In this document: positions 9,211-17,758 of the stretch, piece after piece
How the letters are laid out: the number at the start of each line of letters is the position of its first letter
Position numbering within the stretch: position 1 is the stretch's first letter
From: Acetivibrio clariflavus DSM 19732
GTDB taxonomy: Bacteria; Bacillota; Clostridia; Acetivibrionales; Acetivibrionaceae
Length of the DNA stretch: 64,000 nucleotides
Direction of reading: 5' to 3'
Assembly (NCBI RefSeq): GCF_000237085.1
Contig: NC_016627.1
Span: 1,116,001 to 1,180,000 of the forward strand
The notes under the pieces: generated by a model
The model's input: only the letters and a program-made list of their open reading frames with translations
Told to the model about the DNA's origin: nothing
Databases searched by the model: none
Position numbers and translations under genes: made by a program

Positions 9211-11638
9211 ATGATTACAAAAATTTGCAAACTTAATAATGCTGGTTCCTATAAGTCTTTAGATTTAAATAATTTATCTATCAGATTTCAAAAAGTTCAA
9301 TTTTATATACGGGGAAAATGGTTCTGGTAAAACAATGTTGTCAAAGTTGTTTTGTTTATATTCGGAAGTGGAAGATGAGGAATATAAACAGGAAATTGCC
9401 GATGAACTATTCGATAATGACACAGTTATAGAGTTTAATATCGATAATAAAAATGAACAGTGTAAAAAAGGAGTATTTCCTAAACATAAAATTTATGTCT
9501 TTAATGCTAATTTTGTTACTAACAATTTGAGAGATGAAGGTTCAAGTGTTAAAGTAAAAAATTTTAATGTTCCTAGCAACATTAGGCTGGAGAATAAAGA
9601 AATAAAAAAGATTAACAGCGAAATTGAGGAATTAAAAAAAGATCTTGAAGAAAAGGAAAAAGAACTAAAAAAGATTACGGATATTGAAAAGACAGTATCT
9701 ACTAAGATCAAGCATAAATATAATGAAGTAAAAGAGCTTGAAGGGACAAGATTAACTATTGATTATAGGAAAATTAATTTTTCAGAAGTTCGTCAATTAA
9801 AGCATATAGATGAAGATATAAAAGAAAATGTAATAAAACTTAATATTTCAAAGTTTAATAACAATAAAGAGGATATATTTTTATTATCCAAAATTATGTT
9901 AAAACCTATTTTTATTAACAAGAATAATTTGCAAGTAATACTAAAAAAGAATATAATAGCAACATCTAATGAAAGTGTCTTAAAGAAAATAGAGAGAATA
10001 TCGCAGATTATTGGTGGCAAAGAATCCCAGCAATGGTTGATGAACGGATACAAACTTCTTTCAGATTCAAAGGAACCTGTAATATGTCCTCTTTGTAATA
10101 CAGATATTACCACTGTATTCAAATCCTTGATAATGGAATATGAAAGTTTCTTTAATAGAGAATTCGAATCTTTCCAAAATGAACTTCAGGAACAAATATC
10201 TTATATCAAATCGATAATTGAATACTTATTGGAGAAAAGAGAAAATCGGCTTAATAACATTTTTGGAAAATATACATTTTTAATTAAACGTGAGAGAGAT
10301 GAATTAGAGATTGAGGAAAAGCTTATAACTTCTATATTAGATGAACTAAAAAACATAGTGAGATTGTTAGAGGAAAAGAAATCCAAGACTAATATTGTTA
10401 AAGATTATAATTTTGAAAAAATTGAACTGCTTATCGATGAATATAATAAGAAAGTTGATGAGTATAATTCAATAAAAAATATTATAATGACTTATATAGA
10501 AAATAATGAAAATAACCAGAATCAGTTAATATCTAAAATCAAAAATCTATTTCTAGAAAAGTATTATATAGAATTTATTGAAATGAGTAAAATGAAAGAG
10601 CCTGGTAAATATATTAATGAACTTGAGGCTAAAGTTAATGATTTGAAAACTGCGATACAAAATAAGGAGATTAAGCTAAGAGAAGAGTTAGGGAAAATGA
10701 AATTTGAGTCAAAATATGTTAATGAGTATCTTCTGAAATTGAATGTAACTAGGTTTTCAGTGAACATCGATGACACGTTGGAGGTTATATATAAAGAAAG
10801 TAATAAAGTAAAAAAGTCAATAAAACATTCTCTGTCTGAAGGGGAGAAAACGACACTTGCACTTGCGTATTTTTTGAGTAAAGTCAGAGTCGAAGTTGCA
10901 GGACCAAAAAAAGATTACAATAAAGAATATGAAAAATGCACTTTCTACATAGATGATCCCGTCTCTAGCTTAGATGAAAACAGATTGTTTTATACTGCAA
11001 ACTTGTTATATAACGAGTTTCATATGGCAGAACAATTATTTGTCAGCAGCCACAATCTGAAATTCTTAAAGATATTGATAAACTACAAGTTTACTGACAA
11101 ACAAATCAATTTATATGAGATAAAGTATGATAAATTTTCTCAGATACGAAATTTGCCAAAGACCCTTTGGAATTTTAATACGTCCTACTATTATAGATTA
11201 CAGCAAATTTTAGATTACCTTGATGGGAAAGTGGATTATAATACAGCTATTTGCTATATACCAAATAATATAAGGGTAGTTTTGGAGAGCTTCCTAAGTT
11301 TCAAATTCTGTTATTTGAGTAGTAGCAAGTCTATAGGGTATACACCGGGTCTCCCTGATTTGATTGAGTGGGTCAAGAATGAAAATAAAAATTATTTTAA
11401 AAATCTGCAGAACGTTGGTGACATAACAAAGGAGAACTGGAAAGATCATTTAAGTATTGTAATATCAAAGATTTCTGATTCGTTTAGTCATGGAAGTCCA
11501 GCTAATCAAGAAATAACATTTAATCCAATATCAGAGAAAGAGCTGAAGAAAATATGCAGAACTGTAATAGATTTAATGCAATTCATGGACAATGTTCATA
11601 TTGAAAAGTCTAAAGAATTAGGAGCTAATGCTTTGTGA
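9211..11638 (+). pseudogene. Frameshifted AAA_13-family ATPase with zinc-hook motif (RloC/PrrC-like, probable defence protein)
   Basis: A good start (ATG 9211 after AGGTGATAGGA) reads MITKICKLNNAGSYKSLDLN, then meets a stop at about 9328. The Walker A, GENGSGKT (9311-9334), is in the +1 frame, which stays open to 11638. Removing one A from the A5 run at 9290-9294 joins them into one 808-residue protein with the expected K-F-N-x-IYGENGSGKT. The downstream frame (first ATG 9335, 767 codons) holds long coiled coils, a CPLC zinc-hook motif (C251, C254), the ABC signature LSEGEK (about 500), Walker B FYIDDPVSSLD (about 538-548) and a C-terminal helical domain with R647-x3-E651 and SHG. RloC is a zinc-hook, Rad50-like anticodon nuclease of this superfamily; nuclease activity here is speculative. 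Either a decayed gene or a sequence error. Confidence 0.75.
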
Positions 11639-11860
11639 TTTACAACATCAATATAATAATTTATTAATTTAATTTTGGATAAAATAAAGTATTCTTGATA
11701 AGGGAAATAGGATATAAAAATATAAACTGTTTAATTAAGGTAATAAAAGAAAAAATGACATAAAGGATAATAAAGGATTTTATAACTTGTTTGGGATTCT
11801 TGACAAGGCCTGATGATATGTAATATATTATGATATAATAACATAATATTAAGTTAATGT

Positions 11861-12007
11861 AGGGGTGATCGAGGAATGGATGATATTCCGGGGCATATAC
11901 GAAGTAGTAAGGCACTATGCGGTTTATTAAAAACAAAAAGTCGGATAAAAACTCCTTTTTACAGAAGGCCGTGAATCATGGGATATGGTTATATTGTGCC
12001 TTTTTTT
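11861..12007 (+). promoter_or_regulatory. Unidentified structured leader with terminator-like end before the CorC-type gene
   Basis: In the 405-base gap before the transporter gene, a segment from about 11861 has a small hairpin GGAAT/ATTCC (11874-11889) and long-range arms AAGGCAC (11909-11915) and GTGCCTT (11996-12002), ending in seven T (12001-12007) about 37 bases before the start codon. This has the layout of a cis-regulatory RNA with a conditional terminator. I could not match it to M-box, ydaO, yybP or other known classes. The rest of the gap (11639-11860) is AT-rich and holds nothing I recognise. Confidence 0.4.
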
Positions 12008-12043
12008 ATTTATTTTTAACTAATTATCTGGAGGATGAAAATA

Positions 12044-13342
12044 TTGTTTACCGAACTGCTTGTTTTAATAATACTCATAGTGCTGAATGCTTTTTTTGCT
12101 GCTTCTGAGATTGCGCTAATTTCAATGAATGATACCAAACTAAAATTGATGGCCGAGGAAGGTAACAAAAGAGCGGTTTTACTTAAGAAACTTGTGGATG
12201 AACCCAGCAAATTTCTGGCAACAATACAGATAGGAATAACTCTTGCAGGTTTTTTTGCCAGTGCTTTTGCAGCGGATAATTTTTCCGAAAGATTAGTAGA
12301 TTTAATAAAACTTACAGGAGTTCCTATTCCTGACTCAATACTTAAAAATGTTTCTGTGATATTAATTACAATAGTGCTATCGTATTTTTCTCTCGTATTT
12401 GGTGAATTGGTACCTAAGAGAGTGGCAATGAAGAAAGCAGAGTCTATTGCTATGCTGGTTGCATCTCCATTAAACTTTTTGTCATCAGTAACATCGCCTT
12501 TTGTAAAGTTTCTAACATTTTCCACCAACACTATTGTAAGAATATTTGGTATCGATCCGAACAAGGAAGAAGATAATGTTACTGAAGAAGAAATTCGAAT
12601 GATGGTAGATGTCGGAGAAGAAAAAGGTGCCATCGATGAAACAGAAAAAGAAATGATTAATAATATATTTGAATTTAACAATAAAGTGGTTTCAGAAATA
12701 ATGACGCATAGGACTGAAATTTCAGCTTTACCGGTCGATGCAACTTTAGATGAAGTAATAGAACTTATAAATACGGAGAAATATTCAAGAATTCCGGTTT
12801 ATGAAGATACTATTGACAATATAATAGGTATTATGCATTCAAAGTATTTGATTAAATATATAGCTGAAGGTGGCGACAGAGATAATTTTGATTTGAGAAA
12901 TCTTATAAGAAAACCCTATTATGTTCCTACATCAAAAAGAACAGATGAACTTTTTAAGGAACTTCAGAGACAAAGGATTCATATGGCTGTTATTATTGAT
13001 GAGTACGGAGGAACAGCGGGAATTGTTACTCTGGAAGATTTACTTGAAGAAATAGTTGGAAATATATTTGACGAAGATGATGAAGTTGAGAAAGAAATAG
13101 AAAAAATAGACGAAAACACATTTATCATAAACGGTACCACCAGTTTGGATACTGTTAGGGATTATTTAGAGGTGGATCTTCCTACCGACGATTATGATAC
13201 ATTAAGCGGATTCCTTATTGGTCAATTGGGAAGAATACCGGAAGAAAACGATAAACCAAGCATTGAATTTAACGGTCTGGTATTTAAAATTGATAAGGTA
13301 GACGAAAAAAGGGTAGCAAAGGTGAAAGTTTGTAAGGCTTAA
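12044..13342 (+). CDS. CNNM/CorC-HlyC family membrane transporter (DUF21-CBS-CorC)
   Basis: A protein of about 432 residues with an N-terminal DUF21 membrane domain (ELLVLIILIVLNAFFAASEIALISM onward, with VFGELVPKR), a CBS pair (about 205-330, with IMTHRTEI and YSRIPVYE) and a C-terminal CorC_HlyC domain (IDENTFIINGTTSLD onward). Family members such as MpfA/YhdP are linked to Mg2+ efflux. GGAGG (12030-12034) abuts the ATG at 12035 with no spacing, whereas a TTG at 12044 has ideal 9-base spacing, so I prefer TTG. The unusual leader upstream suggests RNA-level control. Confidence 0.88.
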   Translation: MFTELLVLIILIVLNAFFAASEIALISMNDTKLKLMAEEGNKRAVLLKKLVDEPSKFLATIQIGITLAGFFASAFAADNFSERLVDLIKLTGVPIPDSILKNVSVILITIVLSYFSLVFGELVPKRVAMKKAESIAMLVASPLNFLSSVTSPFVKFLTFSTNTIVRIFGIDPNKEEDNVTEEEIRMMVDVGEEKGAIDETEKEMINNIFEFNNKVVSEIMTHRTEISALPVDATLDEVIELINTEKYSRIPVYEDTIDNIIGIMHSKYLIKYIAEGGDRDNFDLRNLIRKPYYVPTSKRTDELFKELQRQRIHMAVIIDEYGGTAGIVTLEDLLEEIVGNIFDEDDEVEKEIEKIDENTFIINGTTSLDTVRDYLEVDLPTDDYDTLSGFLIGQLGRIPEENDKPSIEFNGLVFKIDKVDEKRVAKVKVCKA

Positions 13343-13519
13343 TTGCTGTGACCATTTCATATAATCTATAAAGTTTTTGAAGCAGCATAAAAATTGCCTT
13401 ATCTCTGAATTCCTAAAGAATTAAAGGAAAATAAATTACATTTTGTATGCATTTTCGGTCATGTCCATGTTATATATTGGGGTACATTGTTATATATGTA
13501 TATTATATTTATAAAACAT

Positions 13520-13570
13520 AGGAAGTGTTGGCAAATTAATACGAAGCAATGAGTGACACTTCCTTCTTTT
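13520..13570 (+). terminator. Long-loop hairpin, possible terminator
   Basis: AGGAAGTGT (13520-13528) pairs exactly with ACACTTCCT (13556-13564), followed by TCTTTT. It lies in the 441-base gap after the CorC-type gene. The 27-base loop makes a simple terminator uncertain. The rest of the gap is AT-rich spacer in which I see nothing else. Confidence 0.4.
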
Positions 13571-13783
13571 ATAATTTACGATAATTTGTATAGGAATTGG
13601 ACTTAATTACTATGGCGTATTTGAAAAAGGAAATATAATATTAGTTCAAATCTAAGCAGTAAAGAATAGAAGTAAATAACATGCGTAAAATGTTGAATGT
13701 AGGTGCAAGTTCAATTAAAATAGAAGAATAAGAAAAAAGTTAAATCAATAATTTGTGCTTATAAATGGAGAGGAGTTTCGTCA

Positions 13784-14179
13784 ATGAAGTTATACAGACC
13801 CGTTGGAGTACGTGAGCTTGAATTGATTAAACAGTCAGGGATGACCCAATTTCCGCCAAGACTCCCGGAACAACCTATATTTTATCCTGTACTGAACAAA
13901 GAGTATGCTTGTCAAATAGCAAGGGAGTGGAATGCAAGAAGTGCACCCTATTATGCCGGTTTTGTGACAGAGTTTGAAATAGATGATGAGTACATATCAA
14001 AATTTGAAGTTAAGACTGTGGGAGCGTTTATACATAAAGAATTATGGGTTCCGGCAGAGGAACTTGATGAGTTTAACAAGCATATTATCGGTAAAATCAA
14101 AGTTGTAGAATGTTATTACGGCGATAACTATAAAGGTTCTAAAGCAGAACTGGATAATATAGAAAGTGACTGTGAATAG
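13784..14179 (+). CDS. Small conserved protein of the group annotated 'ADP-ribosylation/crystallin J1'
   Basis: A 131-residue soluble protein. The opening MKLYRPVG-x-RELELI, the FPPRLPEQPIFYPVLN block, YAGFVTEFEIDDEY and HKELWVPAEELDEFN match a widespread bacterial family usually labelled ADP-ribosylation/crystallin J1. That label is inherited annotation and no activity is established. The start follows a strong GGAGAGGAG site. It stands alone, and its stop is only a few bases before the chemoreceptor relic that follows. Confidence 0.7.
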   Translation: MKLYRPVGVRELELIKQSGMTQFPPRLPEQPIFYPVLNKEYACQIAREWNARSAPYYAGFVTEFEIDDEYISKFEVKTVGAFIHKELWVPAEELDEFNKHIIGKIKVVECYYGDNYKGSKAELDNIESDCE

Positions 14180-14183
14180 TTGT

Positions 14184-14440
14184 AAAAAGGTGGAAATAGG
14201 AATCAAATAGTAAATAGATTGATAAAAAGAAGCTATATAAACCAGGCAGGAAATATCTGTCAGTAACAATGAAGAATTGGTCTAGGTGCGAAGTAAGCAT
14301 AGACACAAGATATCTCTGGAGAAATTCGGTAAGTCCTGATAAATGCGAAAAAATTCTTTTATATAAAGAGTACCTCTTTCGTGAAAAAACTCTATGTACT
14401 ATAAGTACGATGAAAGGAGCTGTCAAAAAGGTTAATACCT
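14184..14440 (+). pseudogene. Relic of a chemoreceptor gene 3' end with internal deletion
   Basis: Two blocks match the intact chemoreceptor gene at 15641-17500. The first (from 14184: AAAAAGGTGGAAATAGG then AATCAAATAG) matches 17027-17056 apart from one missing G. The second (about 14228-14345: ATAAACCAGGCAGGAAA, CAGTAACAATGAAGA, AAGATATCTCTGGAG, CCTGATAAATG) matches about 17389-17507, the end of the coding region. About 320 bases between the blocks are gone. Similarity continues into the 3' flank (GTACC, AGTACGAT, GGAGCTGT). Stops and shifts prevent coding. This is a decayed paralogue, now fused to the end of the preceding gene region. Confidence 0.75.
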
Positions 14441-14467
14441 TTACGACGGCTCTTATTATTTTTGCTA
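14417..14467 (+). terminator. Probable terminator
   Basis: GAGCTGTC (14417-14424) pairs with GACGGCTC (14445-14452), with a further AAAGGT/ACCTTT inner stem, followed by TTATTATTTTT. It corresponds in position to the terminator of the intact chemoreceptor gene. Confidence 0.65.
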
Positions 14468-15017
14468 AATAGTTAAACTATAAGCAATTCATAATTGACA
14501 AATATAAATAAAAACAGAAGATAAAATAAAACTTCTTAATACTGCGGCTGTTTCGTGAAGATAATTCTGTTAATGTTTTGATAAAAAAAATTTTCATTTA
14601 TAAAAAAATTAATAAAAAATGCTAATATATGTCTTAAGAATTTCCGATTTATATTAAAGCAGTATAAATAAAGGTTGCTTTACAAAAATTTAATAAGAGG
14701 TGATTGTAAAATTGCAGATAAACAACTATGTAAAGCAATATTATCATAAAACTATGCTGTCTTAGCGCATTTTCCTTTCCAAATTTTTAATTCTTTGTAA
14801 TCTCCTTTTCTAATGTGTAAATATTTTAAAGGAAGAGTAACTGGAGTTATTGCGCATAGTTGTTGTTTAAATTTAACAATTTTAGTTATGAATATTTATA
14901 AAAATTAAAATATGTCAATATATCAAAATTTAATTACTTGGTGTTTAAAAAACAATGCAGAGCATTACTGAACACAAGCAGAAGTAAGCAAAATAAAAAA
15001 TGAAAGGAGAGCTTTAA
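14468..15017. other. AT-rich spacer before cheW
   Basis: About 550 bases with no convincing gene. It presumably holds the promoter of cheW and the chemoreceptor gene. A short TTG-started frame of 17 codons at 14713 sits behind AGAGGTGAT, but nothing supports it as a gene. No clear sigma-D site (TAAA-N15-GCCGATAA) was found. Confidence 0.4.
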
Positions 15018-15509
15018 ATGGAGCAAATGCTGGAAGATATGGAGCTGCTGGAAGATACTCACAAAGACAAATATCTGACTTTTACTTTGGGAAAGGAAGA
15101 ATATGGTATAGGAATAGGTTATGTTACTGAAATAGTAGGGATTCAAGAAATTACAGAAGTTCCTGAGCTTCCTCACTATGTAAAAGGTATTATCAATTTG
15201 CGAGGAAAAATAATTCCCGTCATTGATGCAAGGCTGAGATTCGGTAAAGAAGAAAAAGAATACACTGACAGAAACTGTACAATAGTTATTGAGGTTAAAA
15301 ATGTAACTATAGGACTGATAGTAGATGCCGTAGCAGAAGTTTTATCTATTGATGAAGAAAACGTTGTACCGCTTCCGCGATTAAACGGTTATACACATCA
15401 TAAATACATACAAGGTATAGGAAAAGTAGGAAATAATGTCAAACTGATTCTGGATTGTGATAAATTGTTTAGTGATGATGAAATGGAGAGTTTGAGTAAT
15501 ATTATATAA
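15018..15509 (+). CDS. cheW: CheW-type chemotaxis coupling protein
   Basis: A 163-residue CheW-domain protein linking chemoreceptors to the CheA kinase. After a short acidic head (residues 1-15) the domain runs from KYLTFTLGKEEYGIGI through LPHYVKGIINLRGKIIPVIDARLRFG, the best-conserved CheW signature, to VKLILDCDKLF. AAAGGAGAG precedes the ATG. A chemoreceptor gene begins 131 bases downstream on the same strand and the two probably act together. No CheA gene is present here. Confidence 0.93.
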   Translation: MEQMLEDMELLEDTHKDKYLTFTLGKEEYGIGIGYVTEIVGIQEITEVPELPHYVKGIINLRGKIIPVIDARLRFGKEEKEYTDRNCTIVIEVKNVTIGLIVDAVAEVLSIDEENVVPLPRLNGYTHHKYIQGIGKVGNNVKLILDCDKLFSDDEMESLSNII

Positions 15510-15640
15510 ATTATGTTTTCTCTTCTGCTGGTAAATAAACTTGACTATATAGTTTTTATGCACTTACCTACAAAAGTTAAAAACATAATAAACCATTAAG
15601 CGCAATACAAAACATATACGATGATAGGAGGATGATATCA

Positions 15641-17500
15641 ATGAGTTGGTTTTACAATTTAAAAATTTCTGTTAAGTTGTTAATTAGTTTTATGATAGTA
15701 GCAACAATAGCCGCAGTTATAGGAATTGTAGGAGTTGTTAATTTAAGAAATATTGACTACCAGAATACTTTATTGTATGAGGAAAATGCACTTGGCTTGC
15801 AATATGCCGGAGAAGCAAACGGACGATTTCAGAGGACGAGAGTAAATACTTTAAAAGTATTGTTTTTGGGGGATAATAGTGATGCTCGTTCAGAATATAT
15901 GGGAAAAATAACAGAACATCTTTCTAATGCTGAAAAAGAATTGAAAGCTTATGAAGATGGAATTATAAATGAAAAGGACAGAGAAATATTCGATGAACTC
16001 AAGCCGCTATGGGAAGAATATAAATCTATAGTTCAAAACTATATAGGACTTATACAGTCAGGTAAGATAGAGGAAGCCAAAAAACTTTTATTGGAAGATT
16101 CCGATACAACTATAGACTCATTAAATGAATTGTTTTTAAAAATTTCTGAATATAATGCAACCGCAGCTAAAGAAAGAGCAGACAGTAATACCAGAGCTGC
16201 TAATTCAGCTGTTAGTATGATGATCATGGTTATAGTAATTGGTGTCATTATGGCTGTCTTTCTGGGTATATTTATCTCAAGGATCATAAGCAAACCAGTG
16301 AAAATGTTGGAAGGAGCTGCGGAGAAACTTGCTCTGGGGGATATAAATGTAAAAGTTGAAGCTACTACAAAAGATGAAATCGGAAGTTTAATGGCGGCAT
16401 TTTCAAAAGTGGTGGATAATATACGTGAACAGGCACATGCTGTTGAAAAAATTGCAGAAGGGGATATGACCATTCAGGTGAAAGTTAAATCGGAGAATGA
16501 CCTCATGGGTAAAAAGCTCACAGAAATGATAAGGATAAATAATGAAGTATTGGGGAATATACGTTCTGCTGCCGATCAAGTGGCTTCCGGTGCGAAACAG
16601 GTATCGGATTCCAGTCAGATACTATCTCAAAGTTCAACAGAGCAGGCAACTTCAATTGAAGAAATAACGGTATCAATGTCGCAAATCGCGGAACATACCA
16701 AGAGGAATGCTATGAATGCGCAACAGGCGAACGAAATTAGCTTAAAAGCCAAGGAAAATGCGATGGCCGGCAACAGACAGATGCAGGAAATGATAAAAGC
16801 TATGGCGGAAATAAACGATTCATCGGCAAATATATCAAAAATTATAAAAGTAATAGATGATATAGCGTTCCAGACAAATATTCTGGCTTTGAATGCTGCT
16901 GTTGAAGCTGCGCGAGCGGGACAGCACGGAAAAGGCTTTGCAGTGGTGGCCGATGAAGTAAGAAATCTTGCCGCAAGAAGTGCAAATGCAGCAAAAGAGA
17001 CTACCGAACTAATTGAAAATTCAATTAAAAAGGTGGAAATAGGGAATCAAATAGCCAATAATACAGCAGAGGCATTGAATGAGATAGTGGACGGTATCAG
17101 CAAGGCGGCTGAACTGGTGGGAGAAATAGCCACAGCGTCAAATGAACAGGCATCGGGCATTGCACAAATAAATCAGGCTATTTCCCAAGTGGCCCAGGTA
17201 GTACAGACCAACTCTGCTACAGCAGAAGAAGGTGCTTCGGCTAGTGAGGAATTATCCTCGCAGGCAGAATTGCTGAAAGAATCGGTCAGCCGATTTAAAT
17301 TAAAAAAGTCTAAAGGAAATTTTGGGCTGGAAGGGTTAGATGTCGAAACAATAAAGTCAATTGAAGAGATGGTTGGCAGGAAGAAACTACATAAACCAAG
17401 CAGGAAAACATTTGACAGTAACAATGAAGATTTGGTTTCAGTGGGAAGTGAACATAAACACGAGATATCTCTGGAGGATGACAATTTCGGGAAGTACTGA
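15641..17500 (+). CDS. Methyl-accepting chemotaxis protein
   Basis: A 619-residue membrane chemoreceptor. TM1 is at about 11-33, an extracellular four-helix-bundle type sensor at about 34-185, TM2 at about 187-215, then a HAMP region (216-268) with a second HAMP-like stretch, and a cytoplasmic signalling domain. The hairpin tip reads DDIAFQTNILALNAAVEAARAG then GKGFAVVADEVRNLA (about 406-445). I chose the ATG at 15641 (MSWFYNLK) because AGGAGG (15626-15631) is 9 bases upstream; the ATG at 15632 touches that site. No CheR-binding pentapeptide was seen at the C-terminus. The ligand is unknown. A degraded copy of its 3' end lies at 14184-14440. Confidence 0.93.
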   Translation: MSWFYNLKISVKLLISFMIVATIAAVIGIVGVVNLRNIDYQNTLLYEENALGLQYAGEANGRFQRTRVNTLKVLFLGDNSDARSEYMGKITEHLSNAEKELKAYEDGIINEKDREIFDELKPLWEEYKSIVQNYIGLIQSGKIEEAKKLLLEDSDTTIDSLNELFLKISEYNATAAKERADSNTRAANSAVSMMIMVIVIGVIMAVFLGIFISRIISKPVKMLEGAAEKLALGDINVKVEATTKDEIGSLMAAFSKVVDNIREQAHAVEKIAEGDMTIQVKVKSENDLMGKKLTEMIRINNEVLGNIRSAADQVASGAKQVSDSSQILSQSSTEQATSIEEITVSMSQIAEHTKRNAMNAQQANEISLKAKENAMAGNRQMQEMIKAMAEINDSSANISKIIKVIDDIAFQTNILALNAAVEAARAGQHGKGFAVVADEVRNLAARSANAAKETTELIENSIKKVEIGNQIANNTAEALNEIVDGISKAAELVGEIATASNEQASGIAQINQAISQVAQVVQTNSATAEEGASASEELSSQAELLKESVSRFKLKKSKGNFGLEGLDVETIKSIEEMVGRKKLHKPSRKTFDSNNEDLVSVGSEHKHEISLEDDNFGKY

Positions 17501-17570
17501 TAAATGTTAAAAAATTCTAATTATTAAAATGTACCTTTTACATTAAAAATTTATATCCTATGAGTACGAT

Positions 17571-17595
17571 TAAAGGGGGCTGTATGCCCCCTTTA
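17571..17595 (+). terminator. Rho-independent terminator of the chemoreceptor gene
   Basis: A perfect 10-bp GC-rich stem TAAAGGGGGC / GCCCCCTTTA with a TGTAT loop, 70 bases after the stop codon. The following T-run is short. Confidence 0.8.
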
Positions 17596-17758
17596 GTTAG
17601 TGGTAAAAAATTTTAATTGTTGATTGTTTTGGATAAAGTTTTTAATAATTTTTAATTAATTTTGAAGGTAATTAAGAATTCAATATCAAAATATCTTTAT
17701 GAAGGCTGGAAAATAAAGTTCGGTTTTATGGATCGATTCGTTCGGTAAGGGGGATAAT

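Noticed and set aside
9335-9335. ATG 9335 as the true start of the AAA_13 ATPase
   Set aside because: It comes directly after GSGKT, so the protein would lack its Walker A. It has no good ribosome site, and the family-like N-terminus is encoded upstream in another frame.
14269-14472. Open frame of 67 codons downstream of the small conserved protein
   Set aside because: It lies across the chemoreceptor relic in a frame unrelated to the parent gene and runs into the terminator. It has no ribosome site.
14696-14766. Possible 17-codon leader peptide with a TTG start behind AGAGGTGAT
   Set aside because: A single short frame with a plausible ribosome site in AT-rich spacer is expected by chance, and no terminator or attenuator structure goes with it.
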